Assembly (NCBI GenBank): GCA_964548275.1
Contig: CAZJQI010000018.1
Coordinates: forward strand, 6,927-70,926
Reading direction: 5' to 3'
DNA from: JAUVUV01 sp964548275
GTDB taxonomy: Bacteria > Gemmatimonadota > Glassbacteria > GWA2-58-10
DNA length: 64,000 bases
Below, in pieces: positions 25,137 through 34,438 of the stretch. A model generated the notes under the pieces. That model worked only from the letters and a program-made list of their open reading frames with translations, ran no database searches and was not told where the DNA came from. Numbering within the stretch: the first letter of the stretch is position 1; each line of letters opens with the position of its first letter. The position numbers and the translations under genes are program-made.

Positions 25137-26102
25137 ATGAAAGCCCGTCTGCTGATCCTGTCCGCTCTTTTTGCCATGGCCCTCAATACGCCCGTCTTGT
25201 CCGCCAAGAGATTTATTATCGACTCCCACATCCATGCCGGTTACAATCAGCAATGGGTGCAGGACATGGTAAGGATCTACCGCGAACACAACGCCATGGC
25301 CTGTGTGCTTACTTTCATGGAAGATTTCGAACTGATTAAGAAAGCAGCGGAAGACTACCCGGATGTCTTTATCCCTTATGGTCGCGTACATCCCGATGAT
25401 CCGAACGCTATCCGCGAGATTGAAAAATTTTATAAGGCCGGATGCGTGGGAATGAAGTTCCACAGCCCGGAGAAAAACTGGGACGACCCGAAATACCATC
25501 AGCTTTACCGCATGTGCGAACACCTGGGCCTGGTAATGATTTTTCACACCGGCATTTCCAGCCGGGGAATCAGCCACAGGCCCTCGCTGGGTTCATCCAT
25601 GCGCATGCGGCCCGGTTATTTAGACCTGATCGCCAGGATGTGTCCCCGTGCGGTGATCCAGGGCGCCCATTTCGGCAACCCCTGGTACGAGGAAGCTGCC
25701 GAGGTCTGCCGCTGGAGTCCCAATTTGTTCTTCGACATCACCGGCTCCACCCTGCATAAGCTGATCAAGCTCAACGACCTGCAGCGCTTCACGAAAATCC
25801 TCTGGTGGCAATCCGGAGAGGGCGAGGAAACCGCGCATACCCTTAGAGGCGGACCCGACGCTTTCGAGCATATCGTATTCGGCACGGATGAGAGGCCCTC
25901 GGGGCTGATCGGCAACATCGAGCGCTTCCAGAAATTCCTCGATGCTAACAACGTGCCGGAGTCTGTCAGAGAGAAGATGTGGGGGCTTACCATGGCCCGT
26001 ATACTCGACATCGATCCGGAAACACACCGTTTTCGCCACCCACGGCCGTTTCCTCCGGGCACGCACCACGCCTTTGATCCGGACAAATTCGGTGTTAAGT
26101 AA
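25137..26102 (+). CDS. Exported amidohydrolase-2 family (TIM-barrel) protein
   Basis: 321 residues with a Sec signal peptide (KARLLILSALFAMALNTPVLSA). The mature part begins with IIDSHIHAG, the HxH metal motif of the amidohydrolase superfamily. Further likely ligands are in MKFHSP, MIFHTG and VIQGAHFG, and FGTDERP near the end supplies the Asp. Members act as decarboxylases, lactonases or hydrolases of aromatic or sugar-derived acids. The signal peptide points to a periplasmic role beside the sulfatases. GGAGG precedes the ATG. Confidence 0.82.
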   Translation: MKARLLILSALFAMALNTPVLSAKRFIIDSHIHAGYNQQWVQDMVRIYREHNAMACVLTFMEDFELIKKAAEDYPDVFIPYGRVHPDDPNAIREIEKFYKAGCVGMKFHSPEKNWDDPKYHQLYRMCEHLGLVMIFHTGISSRGISHRPSLGSSMRMRPGYLDLIARMCPRAVIQGAHFGNPWYEEAAEVCRWSPNLFFDITGSTLHKLIKLNDLQRFTKILWWQSGEGEETAHTLRGGPDAFEHIVFGTDERPSGLIGNIERFQKFLDANNVPESVREKMWGLTMARILDIDPETHRFRHPRPFPPGTHHAFDPDKFGVK

Positions 26103-26123
26103 GACAGTTACTAGACAGAAAAA

Positions 26124-28838
26124 ATGAAACAATCTTGCAGCATCATGGGAGATTCCGGTCACAGGGAGGGGACTGTTCTTTTTTCAGCTGTCCTCAAATT
26201 GCTGTTTATTCTTCTGGTTTGCCCTTCCGTGCTTCCGGCTCTTAAATCCGGCCCGGCTGACAGTGCCAACCTGGTCGAGAACTGGGATGGAGTGCGATTC
26301 AGACGCTGGGCCGGTCCCAACCTCTGGGCTAACCGGCTCGCCGACTGGGAGGTGCAGGGTGGTTACCTGATGCCTGTCAACGGCGACCCGCGTTTCCCGG
26401 TGCGTACCGTTCACGCAATTACCCGCGAGGTAACCGGCAAGCAGGCCGGTTTCTCCCTCTCTGTCAAAGTGTCCTCAGAGGTATCAATACCCTCTGCCTG
26501 CCGGGTCGGTTTCCTGGTTGGTGCAGGCGCAGGGCTGCTGGACTGGAGAGCCGCGGCACTTGTGCATTCTAATTCCGGTAAAGGCGGTGGGATTCTGGCA
26601 TTCCTCGAACTCGGGCCACAGCCCCGGCTGACTTTCCTGGATAACAGCAACGAACACGCCGTGCGGGAGTATGCAGAACTTGCCGGCTCGGGCGTTGAAA
26701 AGCGAACCGATTTCAGCAATGGCAAAGAGTATTTACTCAAGTTCGAGGCCAAGCCGTCAACTGAGCCAAACACCTACGATTTTCGCCTCTCACTCAGCGA
26801 TGTCTCCACCGGTGAGAGGCTGGCTGAGCTGGCTCTCGACAACCGTGCTGAATACGAGGTACTGGGTTCGTTCGCGCTCTCTTTCAGCCCGCTCGAAAAG
26901 GTGAGTAAGCCCTCTATCCGCCTGTGCGAATTCCGCGCCTGGGGTGAAAAGCTGCGTTCGCGTCCCGAACGCGCTTTCGGACCATGCACAGGTACCCTTT
27001 ATTCGGTAGCTCGCGGTGTGCTCAAGATGACCGCCCAGTTTGCTCCTGTGGCTTATCAGAGCGAGCCTGGCAACCGTATCCCTTCCCCGCTCAAGGCCTA
27101 TCTTGAAATCAAAGGTACAGGCTCCGGCGTTCAGGACTGGCAGCCAGCCGACAGCGCGCGGATCACTATCCCCGACTATACTGCCCGCTTCCGGGTGGAA
27201 AGCTGGAGGAGCAATAAGGATCGGGCTTTCCGTGTCGTATATCCCGGCCAGGGCGGCAAAAAATACTATTACGAGGGCACGATTGCCGCTGAACCGGAAA
27301 TCGGAGGCGTATTTTCCCTTGCAGCTTTCACCGGCATGGGGGTGATGGGCCGCACAGCCGACTCCGGACCGGCCCCGAAAGACAAGGGCCCGATTGTGGG
27401 ACGCTGGACACCGGCCAATATCTGGTTCCCCTTTGCCGAAACAGTAAAAAATCTCTCCGCGCGGAAAGTCGACCTGCTCTGCTTTACCGGGGATCAGGTC
27501 TACGAAGGCAAACCCACTGAGCCTGACCGCGCAGACCGTTTCCCGGTCTACGATTACCTTTACAAATGGTATCTCTGGCACTGGGCTTTTGGAGAGCTTA
27601 CCCGCCACCGGCCGGCGATCTGCCAGGTGGATGACCACGACGTCTACCAGGGAAATGTCTGGGGCTGGGAAGGGAAGCTTAATATGAGCGGAAGCAACTG
27701 GTTCGGCGGCTACATGATGGACCCGCTGTTCGTGCAGCTTGTCCAGCGTACCCAGTGTGCGCACAACCCCGACCCCTACGACCCTACCCCGATCCTGAAC
27801 GGTATTGACGTTTACTACACCGGCTTCTCTTATGGCGGAGTGAGTTTTGCCGTGCTCGAGGACCGAAAGTTCAAGTCAGCCCGCACCGTGGAGGACAGCC
27901 TGGCCGTTCTGCTCGGGGCACGCCAGCTTGATTTTATCCAGCGCTGGGCCACGGACTGGCGCAATGTTACGATGAAAGTCGTGCTCAGCCAGACTATCTA
28001 TGCTTCCGTGCAGACCGATAAGGACGGCAATATCACGAAAGATTACGACACAGGCGGCTGGCCAAAGGCGGGACGAGACCGGGCCGTGAGCATCTTTCGC
28101 AAAGCCCGCGCACTGATTATCGGCGGCGACCAGCACCTTTCGACCCTGGTTCGCCTGGGCCTGGAAACCTACTCCGACGGTCCGGTGCAGTTCTGCGTGC
28201 CGGCAATCGGCAACATCTTCTGGCGCTGGTTCTATCCCCGCAATTCAGGCACCGGCCCCCTGGCCGACCCTCACGGCTACACCGGGGATTTCGAGGATGG
28301 TTTCGGCAACCGCTTCCGCCTTCTCGCAGCAGCCAATCCCACGGATGTCACCTTCATGGGCGACCGCGACCAGACCCTCCGGCGCTGGAACTCCCGCCCA
28401 GGGGGCAATGTGGATTCTGTCCGGCTCTGCCAGGGCGACGGGGTCGGTATCGTGCGGATCGATACAGGGAAAAGGACTTACCGGATCGAATGCTGGCCTT
28501 ATAATGTGATGCCCAACCCTGAAGGCAAAGGACAGTTCAAGGGCTGGCCGGCCACTTTCACTCAAGCAGAAATGGACGGCCGCGATGTTCCGTATTATAT
28601 CGCCCGGGTTGAATACCCTCCTGGTAAAAAAATCTGCGCCGCTGTGTTTGACCAGATTGTCAATGAGATGATTTACTGCTTTCCTATAAAATATCCGGGT
28701 GAACCGCTGCCTGTCTATGCCAACGGAATATACGACGTTTTATTAATAGAACCTGACTCCCCGGCCAGATTACCCAAGAGATTTTCAGGCCTGCTGGCTG
28801 TTGATAATCCTCAGAATGCACGGGTAATAAAATATTAG
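26124..28838 (+). CDS. Exported PhoD-like metallophosphatase
   Basis: 904 residues with an N-terminal hydrophobic export signal (LKLLFILLVCPSVLPAL). Residues ~45-270 look like a beta-rich sandwich domain with no motif I recognise. The second half carries the PhoD-type phosphatase pattern: LLCFTGDQVYEG, CQVDDHDVYQGN, LEDRKFK, and IIGGDQHLSTL. PhoD enzymes hydrolyse phosphodiesters with Fe/Ca. The added N-terminal domain and length are unusual and suggest binding of a polymeric substrate. It starts 21 bases after the amidohydrolase gene and is probably in the same transcript. Confidence 0.8.
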   Translation: MKQSCSIMGDSGHREGTVLFSAVLKLLFILLVCPSVLPALKSGPADSANLVENWDGVRFRRWAGPNLWANRLADWEVQGGYLMPVNGDPRFPVRTVHAITREVTGKQAGFSLSVKVSSEVSIPSACRVGFLVGAGAGLLDWRAAALVHSNSGKGGGILAFLELGPQPRLTFLDNSNEHAVREYAELAGSGVEKRTDFSNGKEYLLKFEAKPSTEPNTYDFRLSLSDVSTGERLAELALDNRAEYEVLGSFALSFSPLEKVSKPSIRLCEFRAWGEKLRSRPERAFGPCTGTLYSVARGVLKMTAQFAPVAYQSEPGNRIPSPLKAYLEIKGTGSGVQDWQPADSARITIPDYTARFRVESWRSNKDRAFRVVYPGQGGKKYYYEGTIAAEPEIGGVFSLAAFTGMGVMGRTADSGPAPKDKGPIVGRWTPANIWFPFAETVKNLSARKVDLLCFTGDQVYEGKPTEPDRADRFPVYDYLYKWYLWHWAFGELTRHRPAICQVDDHDVYQGNVWGWEGKLNMSGSNWFGGYMMDPLFVQLVQRTQCAHNPDPYDPTPILNGIDVYYTGFSYGGVSFAVLEDRKFKSARTVEDSLAVLLGARQLDFIQRWATDWRNVTMKVVLSQTIYASVQTDKDGNITKDYDTGGWPKAGRDRAVSIFRKARALIIGGDQHLSTLVRLGLETYSDGPVQFCVPAIGNIFWRWFYPRNSGTGPLADPHGYTGDFEDGFGNRFRLLAAANPTDVTFMGDRDQTLRRWNSRPGGNVDSVRLCQGDGVGIVRIDTGKRTYRIECWPYNVMPNPEGKGQFKGWPATFTQAEMDGRDVPYYIARVEYPPGKKICAAVFDQIVNEMIYCFPIKYPGEPLPVYANGIYDVLLIEPDSPARLPKRFSGLLAVDNPQNARVIKY

Positions 28839-28864
28839 TTTTATCCTTAATGTTTGGAGTATGA

Positions 28865-30157
28865 ATGGAAACAACCGTTATTGCGGAACTCAGGACAATA
28901 AGAATCTTTCCTTTTATAATGCTGATTCTGGCCGCTACAGCATGCACTCAAGAGTACAGCTCTGAACTTGATAATAAGAAAAACGAGAGCACTTCACTGA
29001 GTCAAGTCCACCTGGAGGTACTCGATCATTTTCTCTTCCTTGCTGATTTGGCAGCCGAAGCCCTTCGGCAGGAGCCGGCTGCCAGCCGTGTCGCCTTGAG
29101 CAAACCCCGCATTCGCAAATATTACCAATTCTTTGTCGATTCCTACGCAGTTCGGGCTCTGGCTGTGGCTTATGATCTCACCGGCCGGGAGCGCTATTTT
29201 GCCGCTTGCCGCACATGGTCGGACAGGATGCTTCGCCATCAGAACAAAATGATCCCGCAAGGCGCATACTATATGAACTATCACAGGAAACCGGGAGAAT
29301 CCACCGGCCAATGGTTTGTGGCCGACTGCGGTTCGATTGCCATGGGAATCGTGGCTACTGCGGCTCGTTGCACCGATAAAACAGAGCGAAAACGTTATAT
29401 GGACTCGGCCCGCTCTTTCGCCAGACTGGTTACGGAGAATTTCGTTCGGGAATCGGGCGGGATTACGGACGGGCACTGGAAAAAGAGCGACAAAGAGTGG
29501 TGGTGTTCCACTGCGCTATTTTCCGCTTTCGCATTCCAGCTCTATGGTATGACCGGGAATGAAATCTACAAAAAAGTGGCTATCGATGCAGTAGACTGGT
29601 TACTCCGGTTCGAATACAACGGGACAATCTTATATAAATTCGAGCAAGGTGCGCCAACAACAATTTTTTACATCCTCGAGGCCTATACCTCAGGCCTGCC
29701 GTATTTCGAACCCGGCAGTAAGCGCCAGCAGAAAGTTTTCGAGAGGCTTTCCCAGACTGTGGAATGGATAACCGATACCCAGACCCCTGAGGGCACCTGG
29801 GATTACAATCCCGATAACTGGGGTGTGAAGCTGGGCGGTCTGCCCTGCCATTTATTGATATATTTGAAGCATGTGCAGGAAAAATCGTTCAGGCAGCGCG
29901 AATGGCTCTCCCCTTCAGGTGAATTCGTATCCTTTGAAAAACTCGTCACCCGCGCTGCCGAAAAGGCATTGCATTATTTTGCCACGAAAGGACCGGATGG
30001 CAAGGCTTTTACTCAAAAAGATGCTTTCACGATGATGTCTTACGCCGAGAAACTGTGTCCTGACGAGCTTTATCATAAAACGAGTGTAAAATTTCCCTAT
30101 AAGAAGTACTCCGAACAGGAGCTTTCCCAACTATTGAAAGAGCGGCGCCGCCCTTGA
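28865..30157 (+). CDS. Putative lipoprotein with alpha/alpha-barrel glycosidase-like fold
   Basis: 430 residues. The N-terminus has a hydrophobic stretch ending LAATAC, a likely lipoprotein signal. The rest alternates helices with aromatic-rich turns (YDLTGRERYFAACRTWSDRM, DGHWKKSDKEWWCSTALFSAF, QTPEGTWDYNPDNWG, shown in part), as in (alpha/alpha)6 glycosidases and epimerases. No family catalytic signature is recognised. TGGAG lies seven bases before ATG 28865. It follows the PhoD-like gene by 26 bases and so belongs to the same likely operon. Function beyond carbohydrate handling is not claimed. Confidence 0.6.
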   Translation: METTVIAELRTIRIFPFIMLILAATACTQEYSSELDNKKNESTSLSQVHLEVLDHFLFLADLAAEALRQEPAASRVALSKPRIRKYYQFFVDSYAVRALAVAYDLTGRERYFAACRTWSDRMLRHQNKMIPQGAYYMNYHRKPGESTGQWFVADCGSIAMGIVATAARCTDKTERKRYMDSARSFARLVTENFVRESGGITDGHWKKSDKEWWCSTALFSAFAFQLYGMTGNEIYKKVAIDAVDWLLRFEYNGTILYKFEQGAPTTIFYILEAYTSGLPYFEPGSKRQQKVFERLSQTVEWITDTQTPEGTWDYNPDNWGVKLGGLPCHLLIYLKHVQEKSFRQREWLSPSGEFVSFEKLVTRAAEKALHYFATKGPDGKAFTQKDAFTMMSYAEKLCPDELYHKTSVKFPYKKYSEQELSQLLKERRRP

Positions 30158-30236
30158 TAGCTGGTAAAAGGCAAGTGTGCCCGCTCTTTGAGTCGGACAA
30201 CGGCAAGCAAGCGTACGGGTTTTTCAGGAGAAAACC

Positions 30237-30767
30237 ATGCAGGATGTATTAGTGGTTGTGGATGTACAGAACGATTTCTGCGAGGGCGGCGCTCTGGCAG
30301 CCCACGACACCGAGAGCCTGATCGAGGAGATCAACAGCCTGATCTCGAAATACAGCAAGGACAGCAAACTGGTGATTTTCACACGGGACTGGCACCCGGC
30401 TGACCACTGCTCATTCAAGGAGCAGGGAGGCCAGTGGCCTGCCCACTGCGTGGCCGGCACCAGGGGAGCCGAATTCCACCCGGGTCTGAAATTACCACCC
30501 TGCCATCTGGTGGTCTCCAAGGCCACTTCCCAGGATAAGGATGCCTACAGCGCTTTCCAGGGCACAGGCCTGGCCCAGCTTCTGGAAAACCTCGGCATAC
30601 AATCGCTGGCGATCTGCGGGATTGCCACGGAGTACTGCGTGCGGGCCACTTTCGAGGATGCCGTGAAGAACGGGTTCGACGCTGTAGTAAAAAGGCGGGC
30701 GATCCGGCCCGTAGTCCCGGACAGTGAGGAGGAGAGGGAGGCTTTCGAGGTTTTTCAGAGCTATTAG
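30237..30767 (+). CDS. pncA: Nicotinamidase PncA
   Basis: Isochorismatase-fold amidase converting nicotinamide to nicotinate for NAD salvage; 176 residues. VVVDVQNDF holds the catalytic Asp9. TRDWHPADHCSF provides the Asp/His/His metal ligands. VSKATSQDKDAYSAF has the catalytic Lys region, and GIATEYCVRAT has the nucleophile Cys. Together these point to PncA rather than a generic isochorismatase. AGGAG precedes the ATG. It is the last plus-strand gene before the restriction-modification gene. Confidence 0.92.
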   Translation: MQDVLVVVDVQNDFCEGGALAAHDTESLIEEINSLISKYSKDSKLVIFTRDWHPADHCSFKEQGGQWPAHCVAGTRGAEFHPGLKLPPCHLVVSKATSQDKDAYSAFQGTGLAQLLENLGIQSLAICGIATEYCVRATFEDAVKNGFDAVVKRRAIRPVVPDSEEEREAFEVFQSY

Positions 30768-30845
30768 CTCTCTCAGGATAGAAAGTATGCCCACCATAAA
30801 TCGTGCAGGAGGCGGCAGTGTCCACGCCAGCTACCCGATCACGGT

Positions 30846-33800
30846 CTACTCGCTTAATTCAAGTTCATGATTCTGTTGCTGACCGCGCGAGTGCGAGGGA
30901 GGCTTTCGAGCCTTATCAGGCACTGCTGGTAGTTCAAGAGCCTGGAAGCACGGTTTCTTAATCACAGCTTTCAGCAATTCGGCCTGGGCTGGGTATTCCG
31001 CAAGAGTTTTCTCAAGAATCCAAAGAAGTTCCAGCAGTTCTGTTGTGAACTCGCTCGTCCAGCGTTCGGGGCGGATGTTGTCCAAGGGTGAAGATTTTTT
31101 ACCCCAACCTCTCTTCATGCGATAGTTCAACCAAGACTGGACAACTTTCAAACCGGAAACTTCAAACTCGTATATATCTTGTTCGACTGGTCGAAAATCG
31201 CCATCGCCTACATGAAGTGTTTTAGTCGTGTCGTTGTATTCGTACTTCTCAGGGTAGCCGTCCGGGTTACCCGGAACAGGTTTTTCGCAACGGGCTTTGC
31301 CTGTAGGGACCTGGCCGCGTTGCTTGCCCTTGGGGACGAAGCGCTGGCCGTATGTATGCTGCCATAGTAGCTTTGCCCCTATTGCGCGAATCTTTTTGAA
31401 CAAGGCCGCGTCCTTAGTAATGGGCACACGAAGCTCGCGGCTTTCCAGTTCATCTGCGTAAAAGTTAGTGAAGGTCGGCTGGGCCAGTATTCCATAGACA
31501 TAGGACAGTAAGTCTTCCGGCTTCATTTGTCGCCCGTATTCCTTGCTTAACATTTCAACTAGCCCAGGTAAGATGTTAGGTTCCTTGCCCGCTATGTCGC
31601 GGTAAAGCGGCACAGTGTCCTTTCCCCCACGCCCAGAGAAATAGTGGCGGTCTGGTATTTCGCAGCAAGCAGTAAGTGCAGGACCTTTTCCCAATGGAAG
31701 GTTGAACTGGCTTGTGATATATATCTGCTTGATACTATGGGTACGCCAAAGGGCGGGTCGAAGGTAATCCCCTAAGCGATTATCAGCAATGATCAACTGC
31801 CGGTCAAAGGAACGATAGGAATAACGCGCAAATGGCGGATGCGGGGAGTTCCGAACTAATTGAGCGATGGGCTTCTCTCTTTGGCTTCCCATTAATATGG
31901 GTGGATAGTTGCAGTTCACTTTACGGTCGCGTGTTTCCTTGAAGGCTGTGGTTCTGTCATTTGAACTTAGCAGCGCCAACCAGCGTTTTTTTAGTGTTTC
32001 TGTGTCGAAGCAAATAGGCCAAATACGTTTGAACTCAATCCCCGTATGCTGCCAAGGAAAAAGGTCGGCCAGTAGCGGCCAGTAGAAGTATTTGCCTTTC
32101 CCAACAGGGCGGAAGGGCGCTTGCCAATCTTCTGGGCATTTTTCCCATTGCAGACTTTTAAAATCTTGAATGTTTCCCAGTGATTTGAGTTTAACTTCAC
32201 GTGTACCATCAACGCTGGCGTAGTGGACCTTAGCAGGGTCGTTTTTATTTGTCTCATTGTAACGTGCAGCAACGGCTATTGCCACAGGCGTTTGAATAGT
32301 AAATATGTTTTCGCTTTTACGCGCGCCGCGCCCTTCGCCGCCCAGGTCTATAATCCAGATTTCGTCACAAAAACGTCGCATGTGTTCCCTCATGCCGCAA
32401 AAGGCGTGGCCGTCAAGATAGCTGGCAGCGCTGATGAAGCTTACCACGCCTGGTCCGGAAGCCATAGGATGCTCGAAGACCTTCCAAAGCGCCCAGCGCC
32501 AGAAATAAACGTACAGGTTATACAGATTCTTGACATCCACGGCGTGACCGGCGGCTATCGCGGGATTAAGGAAGTCTTTGAAGATCGCGCTCACTCTCTT
32601 GCCGTCATCACCCCAGCGGACCCATCCGCCTGTGCGAGCTCTGTTGTCGTCACCGGCAGCCTCGTGGCGGTCATAAGGTGGATTACCAAGGCAGACGATA
32701 ACGGGAATTTTGTCCTTGACCTCAAGTGCCCGGCTATGCTGCTCGGCAATGGGCTTGAGAATCAGGGGAAGCTGTGGAGGTTTGGTATGGGGATTTTCTA
32801 AAGTATCGGTCAGGTAGACCTGGGTTCCATTGGAGGGCATCGTTGCACCCTGCTGAACAAGTGCACGACTGACACGCAGCTCGGACACAGCGAATGGACC
32901 GACCATGTTTTCGAAGCCGTACAGGTTTCGCGCAAGGTCCGACGCCTTCTCGGGCACAGCTCCGGCGCCCTGGTGAGTTTGGACTTTACTTAAAGCGTGT
33001 TCAATGACGCCCAGAAGGTAAGTTCCCGTGCCGACAGCCGGGTCGAGTGTTACTACACCCAGATCGGCAAATCCCAATTTCTTGCCCAGCCGGTTAGTCA
33101 GCAGGTTGTCGATCAGACGTACCTGTGCACGTACTACTTCTATTGGAGTATAGTAAACTCCGGCGTCTTTGCGGAGCTTGGGATCATAGACAGCAAGAAA
33201 GTCTTCGTAGAAGTAGAGCCAGGGATCATCCGGGCCAATCAGGTTGGCTGGTGGTACAATACCGATCACGCGCAAAAGCAGGTTCAATGAAGCGGATATT
33301 TCAGTCCGGGCGTTTGGGTCGGTCAGCACCTGAAGCGCACGCGACAAAAGGCTGTGTTCAGCGGATAAGGCATTCTCCGCTTGTATCAGCGTAAGTGGAT
33401 CAGCACCTTCGCTTCTAGCCAATAGCAGGGCGAAAGTCACGGTCTGAGCATAGGCGTCTGCGAATTGCGAATCAGTGGCGTCGGGGAATAGAAGTTGCCG
33501 CCAGTCCCTGGCGAGTTGCACAAGGGGCGAATTAGGGTCTTTAAGTGCGTCTTTAACGTCGTCGCGCAGCATCCGGCACAGCGGGGCCAGGAGATCAGCC
33601 AAGCCCTTCAAATCTATCTTGCCTTTGCCTTTCGTTGGGATGAAGGGCTGCCAGGAAAGAAAATCGATCAGGAGTGCCGCTAAGGCGTAGGTATCCTTGT
33701 CAGCTACTGCTTTTCTGCCGTCGGTTGCCACGTCGCCGGAGAGACGGACTACGGGGCGGTCTGCTTTTCCAGCCCGGTAAAGCCCCCAGTCGTTACCGTC

Positions 33801-34160
33801 GCAATAGAGCAGGTTGGGTATTGCTTTAAACCTCTTCCACTGCTCACGGTTGTGGCCTGTGAAACGGCTGGGTGTAGCGCCAAGGCCGGGGGCTTTCAAT
33901 TCCACATAACCGACAAGCAGATTGTTCATGTGTATGGCATAGTCGGGTTTGCCCATTCGGCCGGGAAGTCTGGTCTCGCCTGTAGATACGACATTCCATG
34001 CTAAGGCTCGCGCGACGGCGTTTATAAATGTTTCGAAGGGAGCGCGAAGCTGATCTTCCGGATCGCCGGTGGTAAGTTGCGTCATCTTGGCCGTTACGGC
34101 GTCAGCGAAGCGTCGTAGTGCTTTGACCATTTCTCTTTCAATCTTGGGGTTTCTAGCCAT
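30846..34160 (-). CDS. Single-polypeptide restriction-modification enzyme (N6-adenine MTase plus PD-ExK nuclease)
   Basis: 1104 residues. The N-terminal ~100 hold a PD-(D/E)xK nuclease pattern: KPDYAIH (Asp73) and VELKAPG (Glu87, Lys89). The centre is an amino-methyltransferase with motif I DPAVGTG (373-379) and motif IV NPPY (493-496). The C-terminal ~400 residues would recognise the target. No helicase motifs are present, unlike type I or LlaGI-type ISP enzymes, so it resembles type IIG/ISP-like one-chain systems. It stands alone on the minus strand with no separate specificity or regulator gene. It may be a recent arrival. Confidence 0.85.
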   Translation of the reverse strand: MARNPKIEREMVKALRRFADAVTAKMTQLTTGDPEDQLRAPFETFINAVARALAWNVVSTGETRLPGRMGKPDYAIHMNNLLVGYVELKAPGLGATPSRFTGHNREQWKRFKAIPNLLYCDGNDWGLYRAGKADRPVVRLSGDVATDGRKAVADKDTYALAALLIDFLSWQPFIPTKGKGKIDLKGLADLLAPLCRMLRDDVKDALKDPNSPLVQLARDWRQLLFPDATDSQFADAYAQTVTFALLLARSEGADPLTLIQAENALSAEHSLLSRALQVLTDPNARTEISASLNLLLRVIGIVPPANLIGPDDPWLYFYEDFLAVYDPKLRKDAGVYYTPIEVVRAQVRLIDNLLTNRLGKKLGFADLGVVTLDPAVGTGTYLLGVIEHALSKVQTHQGAGAVPEKASDLARNLYGFENMVGPFAVSELRVSRALVQQGATMPSNGTQVYLTDTLENPHTKPPQLPLILKPIAEQHSRALEVKDKIPVIVCLGNPPYDRHEAAGDDNRARTGGWVRWGDDGKRVSAIFKDFLNPAIAAGHAVDVKNLYNLYVYFWRWALWKVFEHPMASGPGVVSFISAASYLDGHAFCGMREHMRRFCDEIWIIDLGGEGRGARKSENIFTIQTPVAIAVAARYNETNKNDPAKVHYASVDGTREVKLKSLGNIQDFKSLQWEKCPEDWQAPFRPVGKGKYFYWPLLADLFPWQHTGIEFKRIWPICFDTETLKKRWLALLSSNDRTTAFKETRDRKVNCNYPPILMGSQREKPIAQLVRNSPHPPFARYSYRSFDRQLIIADNRLGDYLRPALWRTHSIKQIYITSQFNLPLGKGPALTACCEIPDRHYFSGRGGKDTVPLYRDIAGKEPNILPGLVEMLSKEYGRQMKPEDLLSYVYGILAQPTFTNFYADELESRELRVPITKDAALFKKIRAIGAKLLWQHTYGQRFVPKGKQRGQVPTGKARCEKPVPGNPDGYPEKYEYNDTTKTLHVGDGDFRPVEQDIYEFEVSGLKVVQSWLNYRMKRGWGKKSSPLDNIRPERWTSEFTTELLELLWILEKTLAEYPAQAELLKAVIKKPCFQALELPAVPDKARKPPSHSRGQQQNHELELSE

Positions 34161-34207
34161 CTGCCTTTACTCTCCCGTGGCTGTTGCATCCTGTTTGAAC
34201 CATTTTT

Positions 34208-34222
34208 ATGTTAAAATAACAT
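34208..34222. promoter_or_regulatory. Palindrome upstream of the restriction-modification gene
   Basis: ATGTTA-AAA-TAACAT is a perfect inverted repeat 47 bases upstream of the gene start. It overlaps a weak minus-strand promoter (TTGCAA, 17 bases, TATTTT). It could be an operator that delays expression, as control proteins do in other restriction systems, but no such regulator is encoded nearby. The remaining AT-rich gap to 34438 shows nothing else. Confidence 0.3.
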
Positions 34223-34438
34223 GGAGGCAAACTTGTTGCAAAAATATTCGAGACAGTTTGGATTTTTTAGAAATCAGTAGCAGTTTGTTTTTTGTAAAAT
34301 GACTAAAACTGCAACCTTTGTAAGTCAAAAGCAGTAACTCTTTCAGATTTACCGTTTTTTATTGTTCGCCTTGTCCGGGCACACGATTAGAATCATGGGG
34401 TACTTTTCAATCTTCAAAAATTGATCGCAGCAACACGT

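Noticed and set aside
30846..34160. A type I or helicase-type restriction complex
   Set aside because: No Walker or DEAD-box motifs are seen and no HsdS or HsdR gene is adjacent.
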